DNA of 64,000 nucleotides from assembly GCA_030144725.1 (NCBI GenBank), contig JASKMD010000024.1, forward strand, positions 6,769,682 through 6,833,681, written 5' to 3'. The DNA is from Haematococcus lacustris. Taxonomy: Eukaryota > Chlorophyta > Chlorophyceae > Chlamydomonadales > Haematococcaceae. The notes under the pieces are model-generated. The model was not told the origin of the DNA. It saw only the letters and a list, made by a program, of their open reading frames with translations, and did not search any database. This document shows, piece after piece, positions 1 through 17,688 of the stretch. Position numbers and translations under genes: made by a program. Every line of letters begins with the position of its first letter. Position 1 is the first letter of the stretch.

Positions 1-29
1 GAGCAGGTGGGGCCAACAACTGACTGCAG

Positions 30-8369
<8,340 letters not shown>

Positions 8370-8737
8370 CGTTGGGCATGTGTCCCGCCTATCGCTGGTC
8401 GATCCGTGCGACCCAGTGCAATGGGCGGGGTCGCCACATGCATTGCGCCTGGAGGGCACTGGCCTGCGTGACGCGATCATGAAGTATACATCCGGGTCGG
8501 GCCGCATGTCGCCGTATGTCGTGTTGACCGTACTGACCGTGCCGTGTGACCGTCTGGATTGTGAATGAACACGCGGTCTGTTGGACGTTTTTGTCACGGC
8601 GGCCGGACGTGAGCCAGTCGCTGTCTCTGAAGGGCGATGATTGTGGTTGTGGATCGGTCTTTACATCGGTTCCCACACCCACTGCTGGTCCACAGCTCCA
8701 GCCACAGCATGCCTGATCCGTAGCCTCCAATGGCGTC
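8370..8737 (+). other. NUP93 3' flank, no gene seen
   Basis: Follows the NUP93 stop codon at 8369. I see no conserved coding block and no TGTAA signal here. It probably carries the NUP93 3' untranslated region. Confidence 0.45.
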
Positions 8738-10047
8738 ATGTGCTGACCATGCCTGACTGGCCTCAGCAGCGAGCACCTAAATGACAGGAACCATGGTGGC
8801 AGTGGAGGGGGCTGTGCAGTGTGGTGTAGGGTGCATGCCCCTGGTCACCCCCGCCATTGGCTGCACCCCTGATAAACTCCGACCGGTCTTTAAGAGTTTT
8901 ACAGCGATTTTTGCGCAGGGCGGTGCAGCTCATCAAAGCGAAGCTAGCGGGCTGCTCGGGCTGATGTGCACCTGTGCCGGGGCGGGCGGGGGTGCCAAGA
9001 ATTCTGGTCGCGTTGTGCCGGGAATGGCCTGCTTAGTGGGGCAGTGATCAGCGATTAGCTATCGCGCTCAGCGGCCCAGCTTTTCAAAGTTTTGAATTTC
9101 TTGTCGGGCGCAGGACCCCCCCGGACATGTGTTCTAGTGCTAGTGCTAGTGCTGATGATATATTTAAGAGAGCTGGTATGACTTATGCTTTCCCTGTACC
9201 CGAACAGCGTGCAACTCGTGTCACGTCACCCCAAGTCAAATTGTTATAAATGGGCACTTTTTCCGGCCGATATAACTGTCTAACCAGGACGTCGAATGAT
9301 GAACTGCCAGTTCTGTGCGGCTCCTTATGTGGGCTTTTAACGTGTAATCAGGACAGAAACGCGTTGCCTTCATGTGTGGGCCGTTTCATGTGTGGCGATC
9401 GACATGGTTATCAGCTCAATTTCTGCATCTTTTTGACTAATTCTAGCTGCTTTTGGCTGTTAAGGGACCACTGGCACCAACAATCGGAACACTGTGAAGT
9501 TGCTGTCACATGTGGACTGAACCTGCGAAGAATGCGATATTAAGCGCTGTTGCATGCTGGTTACGTGCTTAGTTTGGATGCGCCATTCACGCCGCGCTGG
9601 GTGCAGGCTGCCTCAAGCGGTCGCTAAGAATGTCTGCGTGGCGCCAGAACACGTCGCGTGTTGGAGGCCAGCCACCCGGCAAACCGCTGGGGCTGGCTGC
9701 ACTCTAGTCATGCCATAAGCAGCTCATCCGTGCAGATATGAGTGAGAAGTTATCTCGTGAGCCATGGGGGTGCAGCCAATGGCGGGGGTGACCCCCTGAG
9801 TAGCGGTAGGGGCCTCCTTGTCCTGCTGATTGCTGCTACCTGACTGCACGGCATTGATGCAACCAGCCAGGTGACGCTGACACCCTGAGCCTGGCGCTGC
9901 CTATAGATAGCCGTAGGATTGAGCAGGCTATCCCTACCTGGCCGGGCCTGGGCCTCTGGCTGCCCTCACCCAGCCCTGGCACTGCAAATCCCACTGCCAT
10001 GTCACCTCTGCCATGAGCACCCCACTAATCCTCATTAGGGAAGGGCG
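8738..10047. repeat. Dispersed repeat D1, copy 1, interrupted by a TIR element
   Basis: The two arms 8738-8842 and 9794-10047 match 38772-39129 closely and in the same orientation, for example cggcattgatgcaaccagcc and ctggccgggcctg. In the other copy the arms are contiguous, so 8843-9793 is an insertion here. No protein is recognisable in the repeat. A short related piece (gacattgatgcaaccagcc) also occurs near 32656. Confidence 0.85.
8843..9793. mobile_element. 951-bp non-autonomous TIR element with 4-bp target duplication
   Basis: The ends are perfect inverted repeats of 27 bp (GGTCACCCCCGCCATTGGCT and seven more bases). The element is flanked on both sides by CCCT at 8839-8842 and 9794-9797. 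It interrupts dispersed repeat D1; the uninterrupted copy at about 38868-38880 shows the empty site. No transposase-like reading frame of useful length is present, so this is a MITE-like element. I cannot assign a superfamily from a 4-bp duplication alone. Confidence 0.85.
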
Positions 10048-10108
10048 CACTTGTCCAAACAATCGGGAAGCTGGGCGTGAGCAAGCCGTAATATTACCAC
10101 CGTTACTC
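10048..10108. other. Short spacer before the LTR retrotransposon
   Basis: Unique-looking sequence between repeat D1 and the target duplication CATGG (10109-10113). Nothing recognisable. Confidence 0.5.
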
Positions 10109-10113
10109 CATGG

Positions 10114-10412
10114 TGTAACGTGCGGGGACGCAACGTCAGATGACCTTTTGACACAAGCTCGAAGGCCGGTCCAGTCGAGGCGGTGACTTCCGACTAGGGT
10201 GTTGGGTTACAGCGGTGTATTGCGAGAATGGCTAGAGCTTAGAACGGGGCTCCCTGGAATCGAACCAGTTGTACTCACGAACGCAATGTCGCTAGTCTTT
10301 ACCTGCCAAATCTCACTCTACACGTGTAACCCGCGTCCCGCGACGGCTCGCATTCACGAGACAGCCCAGACGACGCGAAGCGGCAATCTCTTCCAGAGGT
10401 GCGCACTTTACA
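10114..10412 (-). repeat. 3' LTR of the Ty3/gypsy element
   Basis: 299 bp, TGTAACG at one end and TTTACA at the other; base-for-base the same as 15890-16188 at a constant offset of 5776. On the element's own strand it begins TGTAA, which is also the green-algal polyadenylation signal. Confidence 0.97.
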
Positions 10413-10425
10413 TTCCTCCCCCTCC
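10413..10425 (-). promoter_or_regulatory. Polypurine tract of the Ty3/gypsy element
   Basis: Immediately inside the 3' LTR the element strand reads GGAGGGGGAGGAA, all purine, the expected primer site for plus-strand DNA synthesis. Confidence 0.85.
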
Positions 10426-10590
10426 AAAGGGGCTTCCGTTCCGCCACGGGTAAAACCACGTGACTCGCATTGCCTACAGCATGCTGATTTAGCTACTGGG
10501 CAACCCAAAGGGCGCACCAGGTCATAGCTCAGGGAGCGGTCAAAGACCATCGTGCCGACTAGACACAGGGAAACCATAACCACACAGGTA

Positions 10591-10662
10591 GTGACTGCAC
10601 TCGTGACTGCACTCGTGACTGCACTCGTGACTGCACTCGTGACTGCACTCGTGACTGCACTA
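10591..10662. repeat. 12-bp tandem repeat in the element's 3' region
   Basis: Six copies of gtgactgcactc between the chromodomain frame and the polypurine tract. Its length being a multiple of three keeps one frame open (TALV units), but no coding role is supported. Confidence 0.9.
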
Positions 10663-10735
10663 GCAGCTGACCAGAGGTACAAGCATGCTGAGAATGCCAT
10701 AGCCCAGCAGCATACCAGCATGCATGGCCTAGGAC

Positions 10736-10990
10736 TTACTTCAGGTTGTGAGCTGCATTGTACTCAGCCAGGATCTTGTCACAGCCAACCAAGTTGGAAC
10801 GTGGCTCCCAGGTGTTGTGGTCGGCATCATAGCCTTCCCACTGCACCAGGTACTCCTTGGCCTTTCCTGCATGCACATGTCTTGTAATGCACATCTCGAC
10901 GGTCCTGGTTGGCATAGGCAGCTTGACGTTGCTGAGCAGCCTGCATGCATAGCTTGGCCTTAGCCACAGCCTCCTGCCACCAAGTAGCAT
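10736..10990 (-). pseudogene. Chromodomain of the Ty3/gypsy element, out of frame with pol
   Basis: The frame contains KEYLVQWEGYDADHNTWEP and then a run ending LAEYNAAHNLK before TAA, a clear chromodomain (aromatic cage residues W and Y, and the NTWEP motif). Chromodomains sit at the C-terminus of integrase in chromoviruses and steer integration through histone marks. Here it is in a different frame from pol, which runs over it and stops at 10827. The usual linker between integrase core and chromodomain (the GPY/F region) is missing, so the junction near 10880-10900 looks like an internal deletion that also shifted the frame. Confidence 0.85.
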
Positions 10991-13900
10991 AGGACAGGCC
11001 TTCAGGGCACCGCCCCTTGTCAGGTAGAGAGTGGAGCATAGGGGTAATGGGGGACTGTCCGGTGTTAACCAGGAACGGTGTAGACTTGATGGACTCTTGC
11101 CATGAGTTGTTCACAGCAAACTCAGCAAGTGACAGATAGTCAGGCCAATCAGCTTGGGTGGGAGAGATGTAATGACGTAGCATCTCTTCCAACACACGGT
11201 TGTACCTCTCAGTCTGGCCATCAGACTGAGGGTGATAGGAGGAAGACAGGGAACCCCTCATGCCCAGCAACTTCTGCACATGGTGCCAGAAAGTGTTGTG
11301 GAAATGGGGCCCACGGTCAGAGACCATGTCTTTTGGCAGGCCATGCAGTTTGAAGACATTGTCAACAAACAGACGGGCAAAGCCCTTGGCATTCATGCTC
11401 TCCTTGCAGGGCACAAAGTGCACCATCTTACTGAGCCTGTCAACAAAGACACAGATGGCATCAAACCCATGTGAAGCAGATGGCAGCTTGGTGATCAGGT
11501 CCATTGACACTGATTCCCAACGGTAATCTGGAATGGACAGTGGGTTGAGTAAGCCACCAGGCTTCAGTGTAGAGGACTTGTCACGCTGGCAGGCATCACA
11601 GGTAGTGACATAGTGCCTGACATCAGCACGCATGGTGTCCCAGTAGAACACACGTGACAGCCTCTCAAGGGTTTTGGTTATACCCACATGACCAGCATAG
11701 GCAGCATCATGCATTTCATGCAGAATGTACTCACGCAGTTCAGGGTCATTGGGAACCATCACTGTGCCCTTGCCAGTGCGCCGCCACAGGCCATGGTCGT
11801 CCATGTACATGCCAGACAAGTCAGCTTCAGCAGTAAACGCAGGGTCAAGCCGGTAACCATGGACCAGGTGATCAGCCAGTTCCAATGGGTGGGCAGGAGC
11901 TGCAGGATAGTGCACTGAGGTGTCAGCAGCAGATGGGGCCTCAAGCTCAGGGAGCCTACTATGGTGAGCAGCAACAGGGTTATCAGACACTGTGGGCCGG
12001 GGGGCCAAAGCATCAACGGCAGTGGGGGCATTTGAGGGAGTACCCACAGGTGGAACCTGGGGCAGAGCCTGCGCCACACGCACTTCCCCCCTCTCCAAAG
12101 ACTGTTTAGCTTGCCGCCGGGTGGTAACAACACACACCATGGCACAGTCCTGGGGTCCAGCAGGTATCCGGGACAGTGGGTCAGCAGGATTAGCATCACC
12201 TGGCAGGTACTGCAGGTCAAATGTAAACCGTGACAGGAACTCCATCCACCTAGCCTGACGTCTAGACAGCACCTTCTGGGTGGGCAGAGCAGTCAAAGGC
12301 TTGTGATCGGTGAAGAGTGTGAAAGGGACACCCTCAAGGTAACACCTCCACTCCTTGCATGCAGTGATGAGGGCAAGAAGCTCTTGCTCACCAGTGGTGT
12401 AGTTACGCTCAGCAGAAGACAGCTTCTTGCTGAGGTATGCAAGGGGGTAGCCATCTTGCATCAGGACTGCTCCTACTCCTTGGAGTGAGGCATCACAGTA
12501 GACCTGGAAGGGCTGGGTGTGATCGGGTAGACGTAGCATGGGGACCTGGGCAACAGCAGCTTTGAGGGAAGCAAAGGCTTTCAGCTCATCAGCAGGCCAG
12601 TTCTGCCACAGAAATGAGTCACCAGCTTTGCCACACAGATCTGTGAGAGGTGCAGCTAGGACACTGAAATTATGCACAAATTTGCGCACAAAATTAGCAG
12701 CACCTAGGAATGACTGGAGCTGTTGCAGGGATTGAGGCACAGGCCAGGAAGAAATGCTCTTGATTTTCTCAGGGTCCACAGCAATTGCACCAGCAAAGAT
12801 GACATGGCCAAGGAATTTCAGCGTGGTACGCATGAATTCACATTTGGACTGCTTGGCAAAGAGCTTGTTGAGCCTCAGGAGGTCAAAGACCTTTCTGAGA
12901 TGCTTCAAATGCTCGTCCACAGATTTGGACATGACCAAGATGTCATCCAGGTACACCAGGGCACACTGGTTCAGGACTGGGGCAAATGCATCATTCATGA
13001 CACGCTGGAATGTAGCAGGTGCATTGCAGAGCCCAAAAGACAGTACCTTGAACTGGTAGTGGCCGTCAGGGGTCCTGAAGGCCGTCTTAGGCACATCTTC
13101 AGGGGTGATCCTGATCTGGTTGTAACCTGCTTGAAGGTCTAGGGAAGAGAACACAGTGCAGCCTGACAGCTTGTCAAACAAGTCATCAATCCTGGGCAGT
13201 GGATACTGGTCCCTGATGGTGATCTTGTTGAGCTGACGGTAATCAAGGCACATGCGTAACTCACCAGACTTCTTCTTGACAAACAGGATAGGAGCAGCAA
13301 AAGGACTGGAGCTTGGTTCTATCATGCCCTTGGCAAGTAGGTCCTGCACCTGCTTCTTCAGCTCAGCATGCTCTTCCTGGCTCATGCGGTATTGAGGTAC
13401 CACAGAGGGTCGTGCATCAGGCACAAGGGGGATGGCATGGCCCACAGGACGCTCAGGTGGCAGAGATGTGATGGGTGCAAACACATCAGCATACTCATCC
13501 AGCAAAGCATTGAGTGCCTGGGACACACCTGGAGGTAGGTCAGGTTCAGCTGGAGCTGGATCAGGGGTACTGGAATTGTCCACAGTGATCAGGGCCAGGA
13601 CACCTGTGCCTCCTTTTCGTAACCACCTGGCAGCAACTTTTGCAGAAGCCAGAGGGGGTTTTGCACGTAGAGCATTGACCAGGAAAGAGGCAGGGTTGCT
13701 TACAGCAGACTGCCCTGACTCAGACTTATCAGCAGGGGGACATGGCAGCACTACAGGCTCACCCTTGTCACATGCCAGGCTGAGAGTCTTGTCCTGGTAT
13801 GACATCACGGCCTCATGCTCATTCAACCAGTCATTCCCCAGCAGCACATCAAAGTCTGGCAGGAGAGAAGGCATAACGTTGAGTTTGCAGGGTACAGTAA

Positions 13901-14216
13901 CACCTGGCAGACTCAAATCAGCCTTGACAAACTGGGAACAGCTCAACACAGTGTTGTTAGCAGCATGCCACTCTTGCATGTGCTTCAACATGTGGACAGG
14001 TACAGCATGTGCAGCAGCAAATGATGCACTGACAAAGCTGTGGGTGGCACCAGTGTCACACAGGACACGTGCAGGGTGCTCATTCAGGTGACCAGCAAAG
14101 GCAAAGTGCAGGGATTCCCCATCAGCATGTGCAGCAGTCAGCACATGAGCAGGTTCACACACAATGCATGCCTCAGAGTACTCAGCACAGTTTTGGTTTA
14201 CTGGCTGAGCAAACTC
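10827..14216 (-). CDS. pol: Pol polyprotein of the Ty3/gypsy element
   Basis: The frame continues directly after the gag TAG (14219-14217) without another stop, so translation probably enters by readthrough rather than at a separate ATG. Counting from about 14162: retropepsin DTGATHSF near residue 36; reverse transcriptase with LDYRQLNKITIRDQYPLPRI and the catalytic YLDD near residue 405; RNase H with CDASLQGVGAVL and FTDHKPLTAL; integrase zinc finger (H-H and C-DAC in TTCDACQRDK) near 810-860; integrase core with DRGPHFHNTFW and SYHPQSDGQTER. All catalytic motifs look intact. It lacks the GPY/F linker, and its last residues run out of frame over the chromodomain. Confidence 0.96.
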   Translation of the reverse strand, partial: EFAQPVNQNCAEYSEACIVCEPAHVLTAAHADGESLHFAFAGHLNEHPARVLCDTGATHSFVSASFAAAHAVPVHMLKHMQEWHAANNTVLSCSQFVKADLSLPGVTVPCKLNVMPSLLPDFDVLLGNDWLNEHEAVMSYQDKTLSLACDKGEPVVLPCPPADKSESGQSAVSNPASFLVNALRAKPPLASAKVAARWLRKGGTGVLALITVDNSSTPDPAPAEPDLPPGVSQALNALLDEYADVFAPITSLPPERPVGHAIPLVPDARPSVVPQYRMSQEEHAELKKQVQDLLAKGMIEPSSSPFAAPILFVKKKSGELRMCLDYRQLNKITIRDQYPLPRIDDLFDKLSGCTVFSSLDLQAGYNQIRITPEDVPKTAFRTPDGHYQFKVLSFGLCNAPATFQRVMNDAFAPVLNQCALVYLDDILVMSKSVDEHLKHLRKVFDLLRLNKLFAKQSKCEFMRTTLKFLGHVIFAGAIAVDPEKIKSISSWPVPQSLQQLQSFLGAANFVRKFVHNFSVLAAPLTDLCGKAGDSFLWQNWPADELKAFASLKAAVAQVPMLRLPDHTQPFQVYCDASLQGVGAVLMQDGYPLAYLSKKLSSAERNYTTGEQELLALITACKEWRCYLEGVPFTLFTDHKPLTALPTQKVLSRRQARWMEFLSRFTFDLQYLPGDANPADPLSRIPAGPQDCAMVCVVTTRRQAKQSLERGEVRVAQALPQVPPVGTPSNAPTAVDALAPRPTVSDNPVAAHHSRLPELEAPSAADTSVHYPAAPAHPLELADHLVHGYRLDPAFTAEADLSGMYMDDHGLWRRTGKGTVMVPNDPELREYILHEMHDAAYAGHVGITKTLERLSRVFYWDTMRADVRHYVTTCDACQRDKSSTLKPGGLLNPLSIPDYRWESVSMDLITKLPSASHGFDAICVFVDRLSKMVHFVPCKESMNAKGFARLFVDNVFKLHGLPKDMVSDRGPHFHNTFWHHVQKLLGMRGSLSSSYHPQSDGQTERYNRVLEEMLRHYISPTQADWPDYLSLAEFAVNNSWQESIKSTPFLVNTGQSPITPMLHSLPDKGRCPEGLSYATWWQEAVAKAKLCMQAAQQRQAAYANQDRRDVHYKTCACRKGQGVPGAVGRL

Positions 14217-15845
14217 CTATTTGCGCTGATACTTCTGGAAGTGCTTCACCATGCCATTGGCCTCCATCCTGGCAGTCTGAGGGCGTCTACCCTGGTACTG
14301 CCTGGAGGGACCACCAGGGTCACCACCACGGTCAGGGCTGCGGTCACGCTTTGCAGCCTTGTAGGGGGCAGAGCCACCCTTCTTCAGGTCTTGCATGAGC
14401 TCCCATGTGCCAGCATCCTTCATGGCTTCTTCCTTGCTCATGCCAGAGGCTTTCCTCTTGCAGTGCTTCGTCCAGTGGGATGACAATCCACAATGGTAGC
14501 AATAGCCACTGGCAGGGGGGGGACCCTCACTGCCAGCAGAGGGAGCAGCAGGACGCCCAGGAGGTGGACCAGGGAACCTGGCCAGGTTCTGCAGCCCACG
14601 TTGCACTTGGGCCACCTGGTGCACAGCAGCAACCGGGCGCCTTGAGGCAGGATGCACACCAGAGCCAGCAGCAGCCACAAGGGCCTTGTGGTTGGTAATG
14701 GCAGCCTTAATGGCCTCATCCAATGTGGGGGCCACAAGGGCACGCAGATCCTTGGCAACAGGACCACGCAGATCTGCTGACAGGCCACGCTGGAACACAT
14801 TCACAAGCATGGAGTCTGTCATGCAGTCCTTGCCAGCCAAGGTGAGGGTGTTCCTGAAGTCAGTGATGTAGGCTGACAGGGCAACACCATTAGTCATACG
14901 CAGGTGAGTTGAGTCAAGGAGCTTAGCACGTGCTGCATCAGCATCAGTGGTCAGGTCCTCTCCTACAAACTCAAGGAACTGCTGTGACAGGTAGGGCCAT
15001 GTGGGGTAGCCAGAATGGGTCAGGGCATATGAGTCCCTAACAGACTGGAACCACACATCCCTAGCCTTCCCTGACAGGAAAGAGGGCAGAGCAAGAGCAG
15101 GGTCCAGGCCATGTGCAACACAGTGTGCCTCAAGGTCCTCCAGGAAAGACAGAGCACGGCGACCGGAGGTCGAACTGGCATCAGTCCACCGCTCAGTCAC
15201 GGGCAACCCGCGACGTGAGTTGGAGTCATGACCAGCAGGGGCAGTGACAGTGGCAGGCAGGGGCGCAGCAGTGGGGCGAACCCCAGCATACTTGTCCCGC
15301 ACGGCAGCAAGTGTGCGAGGGTTCGAAGTGCCGGGTGAACCCGAGGCAACATCTTTCTGCGCAACAGGCTGGTGCATTGCAGCAGTCAAGTGTTGGAGTG
15401 CGCGCAGAGCAGCAGCCAAAGGCCTGACTAGCTGCGACGCTACTTCGACTGGCCTCTTAGCTGGACTAGGGCTAGCTGGCAGCAAAGCAGCATCAGCAGC
15501 ACGCTTAGCACCAGCAGGAGGACTCACCAAGGCTCCAGCTTGCTGGTTGTTGGCCTGCGCTGCGACCAGTTGCGCCTGGAGGGTGGCAATTTGCGCGTTG
15601 AGCTCGTCGACTGGAGTCGCAGTGCTGTCGAATTGGTCCAGGCCAAACTCGTCCAGGAGCTCCTCCTCTTCACCCAACTGTTGGGCTCCTGTGGGAATTG
15701 AAGCGGGCAACTCGCCCGGCTCCGGTACTGCACCGAGTGCAGGACCCGTCTCCGCTGTAGCTGTAACAGCTGAGGCTGGAGGAAGGACGCCAGAGGCGCC
15801 ATTTGACTTGTTCGCCGAAGCGACATTCTGGGTAGTTGAAGTCAT
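14217..15845 (-). CDS. gag: Gag protein of the Ty3/gypsy element
   Basis: 542 codons starting at an ATG, 44 bp inside the 5' LTR. The central part resembles the Ty3 gag/capsid fold (ALPSFLSGKARDVWFQSVRD, later STHLRMTNGVALSAYITDFR). Near residue 448 there is a CCHC zinc knuckle, CYHCGLSSHWTKHC, for RNA binding. The tail is basic (KRDRSPDRGG, YQGRRPQTAR). It ends QKYQRK followed by TAG, and the same frame then continues as pol. It packages the element RNA in cytoplasmic virus-like particles. Confidence 0.95.
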   Translation of the reverse strand: MTSTTQNVASANKSNGASGVLPPASAVTATAETGPALGAVPEPGELPASIPTGAQQLGEEEELLDEFGLDQFDSTATPVDELNAQIATLQAQLVAAQANNQQAGALVSPPAGAKRAADAALLPASPSPAKRPVEVASQLVRPLAAALRALQHLTAAMHQPVAQKDVASGSPGTSNPRTLAAVRDKYAGVRPTAAPLPATVTAPAGHDSNSRRGLPVTERWTDASSTSGRRALSFLEDLEAHCVAHGLDPALALPSFLSGKARDVWFQSVRDSYALTHSGYPTWPYLSQQFLEFVGEDLTTDADAARAKLLDSTHLRMTNGVALSAYITDFRNTLTLAGKDCMTDSMLVNVFQRGLSADLRGPVAKDLRALVAPTLDEAIKAAITNHKALVAAAGSGVHPASRRPVAAVHQVAQVQRGLQNLARFPGPPPGRPAAPSAGSEGPPPASGYCYHCGLSSHWTKHCKRKASGMSKEEAMKDAGTWELMQDLKKGGSAPYKAAKRDRSPDRGGDPGGPSRQYQGRRPQTARMEANGMVKHFQKYQRK

Positions 15846-15869
15846 GTTGACTGGACCGCGAGCTTAAAT

Positions 15870-15887
15870 GCTCGGGGTCGGAAACCA
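15870..15887 (-). promoter_or_regulatory. Primer-binding site of the Ty3/gypsy element
   Basis: Two bases inside the 5' LTR the element strand reads TGGTTTCCGACCCCGAGC. TGG pairs with the CCA end of a tRNA, so this is the expected minus-strand primer site. I cannot name the tRNA; it is not the TGGTATCAGAGC sequence that pairs with initiator tRNA-Met in many plant elements. Confidence 0.75.
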
Positions 15888-15889
15888 GC

Positions 15890-16188
15890 TGTAACGTGCG
15901 GGGACGCAACGTCAGATGACCTTTTGACACAAGCTCGAAGGCCGGTCCAGTCGAGGCGGTGACTTCCGACTAGGGTGTTGGGTTACAGCGGTGTATTGCG
16001 AGAATGGCTAGAGCTTAGAACGGGGCTCCCTGGAATCGAACCAGTTGTACTCACGAACGCAATGTCGCTAGTCTTTACCTGCCAAATCTCACTCTACACG
16101 TGTAACCCGCGTCCCGCGACGGCTCGCATTCACGAGACAGCCCAGACGACGCGAAGCGGCAATCTCTTCCAGAGGTGCGCACTTTACA
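15890..16188 (-). repeat. 5' LTR of the Ty3/gypsy element
   Basis: 299 bp, indistinguishable by eye from the 3' LTR at 10114-10412; followed on the plus strand by the target duplication CATGG at 16189-16193. It should hold the element's promoter. Confidence 0.97.
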
Positions 16189-16193
16189 CATGG

Positions 16194-16459
16194 CAGCATG
16201 CTGATGTTGTGGCAGTGGCTGAGGGTTTGAGCAACACAATATTGCTGGTATGTAGTCCAGCAAGCGCAAACCCGGCGCAGGGAGGTGTGGTGGGCTGAGT
16301 TGGACTGTGCAGCGGGCGGGGCATCAGGTAGTACATCAAGCAGTGTAGCTAGCTGGGCATCAGGCAGGCTAGCAGGCGGGCAGCAGAGTAGACAGCAGGC
16401 AGTGCAGCAGGCAGGCTAGCAGACAGAGCACCAGCTTTGTGCTCCACGCACCACAGCTC
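16194..16459. repeat. Spacer with GCAGGCAG-type simple repeats
   Basis: Low-complexity stretch with repeated agcaggc, catcaggta and gcagcagg motifs between the retrotransposon and the TIR element. No gene seen. Confidence 0.55.
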
Positions 16460-17688
16460 TGTGATTCAGACCCTCCCAACTCAGAGAAAGCCATGTACAC
16501 TACCTTGACATGGATGTCCCGGTGCCGGGACGTGTGCGATGGACGTAGCGCCGCGCGGCATGCGATGGCCGCTTAACCTGCTACACGCCCATAGTGCCAG
16601 AATCCATGTAAACGAAAAAGTGCTACCACCGATCAGCCGGCCGCTCTCTCAACATCGCGCAGCGCAAGTGCGCTGTGGAAGTGCCTCGCAACTACGTGGT
16701 GGACTCCTAGCGCTCTAAGGGCAAGTACAGCCGGCGTTTGTGATTCCTCCCGCCTCAATCAACCCGACAGTGTTTCCTGGATGTAGACGCGCACCCAGTT
16801 CTACTTCTGTAACGGCTTACTCGTAAATGGGCCTAACGCTTAGATATACCTTCCACTTCAAGGTAAACACTGACTGTGCAAGCATGTCCAGCCTAAACCA
16901 AGCTTGCTATGTTGCTGTTGATGAGTATGTCGTATGAAGCAGAATGACTCGCCCTTGCTACCGCTCTCAATGTAGACAAAGCATAGGTAACCAGGCAGTC
17001 ATCCACTTCGTGCATAGCTACCCCCATCACCATCTTTGACTATTGTTGCAGGAGCCCTCTTACTCGCAACACCTCCACCACCACTACCACCTCCACCACT
17101 ACCTCCTAGCAGGTTTGAGCACCGTGGATCGAAGCACATGTCTCGGTGGTGATGTCTTAAGTCAGACCCTCCCAACTCTGATAAAACCTTTTACACAACC
17201 ATGTCATGGACATTCCGGCGCCGTGAAGTGTGCGATTGGCGTAACACCGTGCGGCATGCGATGAACGCTTAGTCTGCTATACGCCCGTAATGCCAGGAAC
17301 CCCGTAAACGAAAAAAGTGCGCCCACCAATCAGCCGGTCGCTCTCACGACATCGCGCAGCGCAAGTGCATTGTGGAGGGGCTTCGCAATGACGTGGTGGA
17401 CTTCTGACGCTGTAAGGGCAAGTACAGCCGGCGGTACTAATTCCTCCCGGCTCAATGAACCCGACGTTGTTTCCTTAATGTAGGCGCGCTCATAGTCTTA
17501 CATATGTGAGGGCATGGTCTGAGATAGTACAAAATCAGCATCGCACCTCTCAGTGCGAGGTAAGGACTGACATGTACATGTGCACGAAGCTTGCTATGTT
17601 GCTTTTGAAGAACACATTGCACAGAGCAGAATGACCCGCCCTTGGTGCCGCTGTCAATGTAGGGAAAGCGTATGTAATTAGAACGTAA

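Larger units (their letters stand above)
10114..16188 (-). mobile_element. Complete Ty3/gypsy (chromovirus-type) LTR retrotransposon
   Basis: A 6075-bp element: two 299-bp LTRs (10114-10412 and 15890-16188) starting TG and ending CA, flanked by the 5-bp target duplication CATGG at 10109-10113 and 16189-16193. It reads on the minus strand, so the right LTR is the 5' LTR. Order: LTR, primer-binding site, gag, in-frame TAG, pol (protease, reverse transcriptase, RNase H, integrase), an out-of-frame chromodomain, polypurine tract, LTR. Integrase after RNase H defines Ty3/gypsy. By eye the LTRs are identical, so the insertion is recent. Two defects or special features are listed separately: the gag TAG and the chromodomain frame break. 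Confidence 0.97.

Noticed and set aside
10256..10266. tRNA B-box-like sequence (GGTTCGATTCC on the minus strand) in the LTRs
   Set aside because: No matching acceptor, D or anticodon arms around it; it recurs only because the LTR is duplicated.
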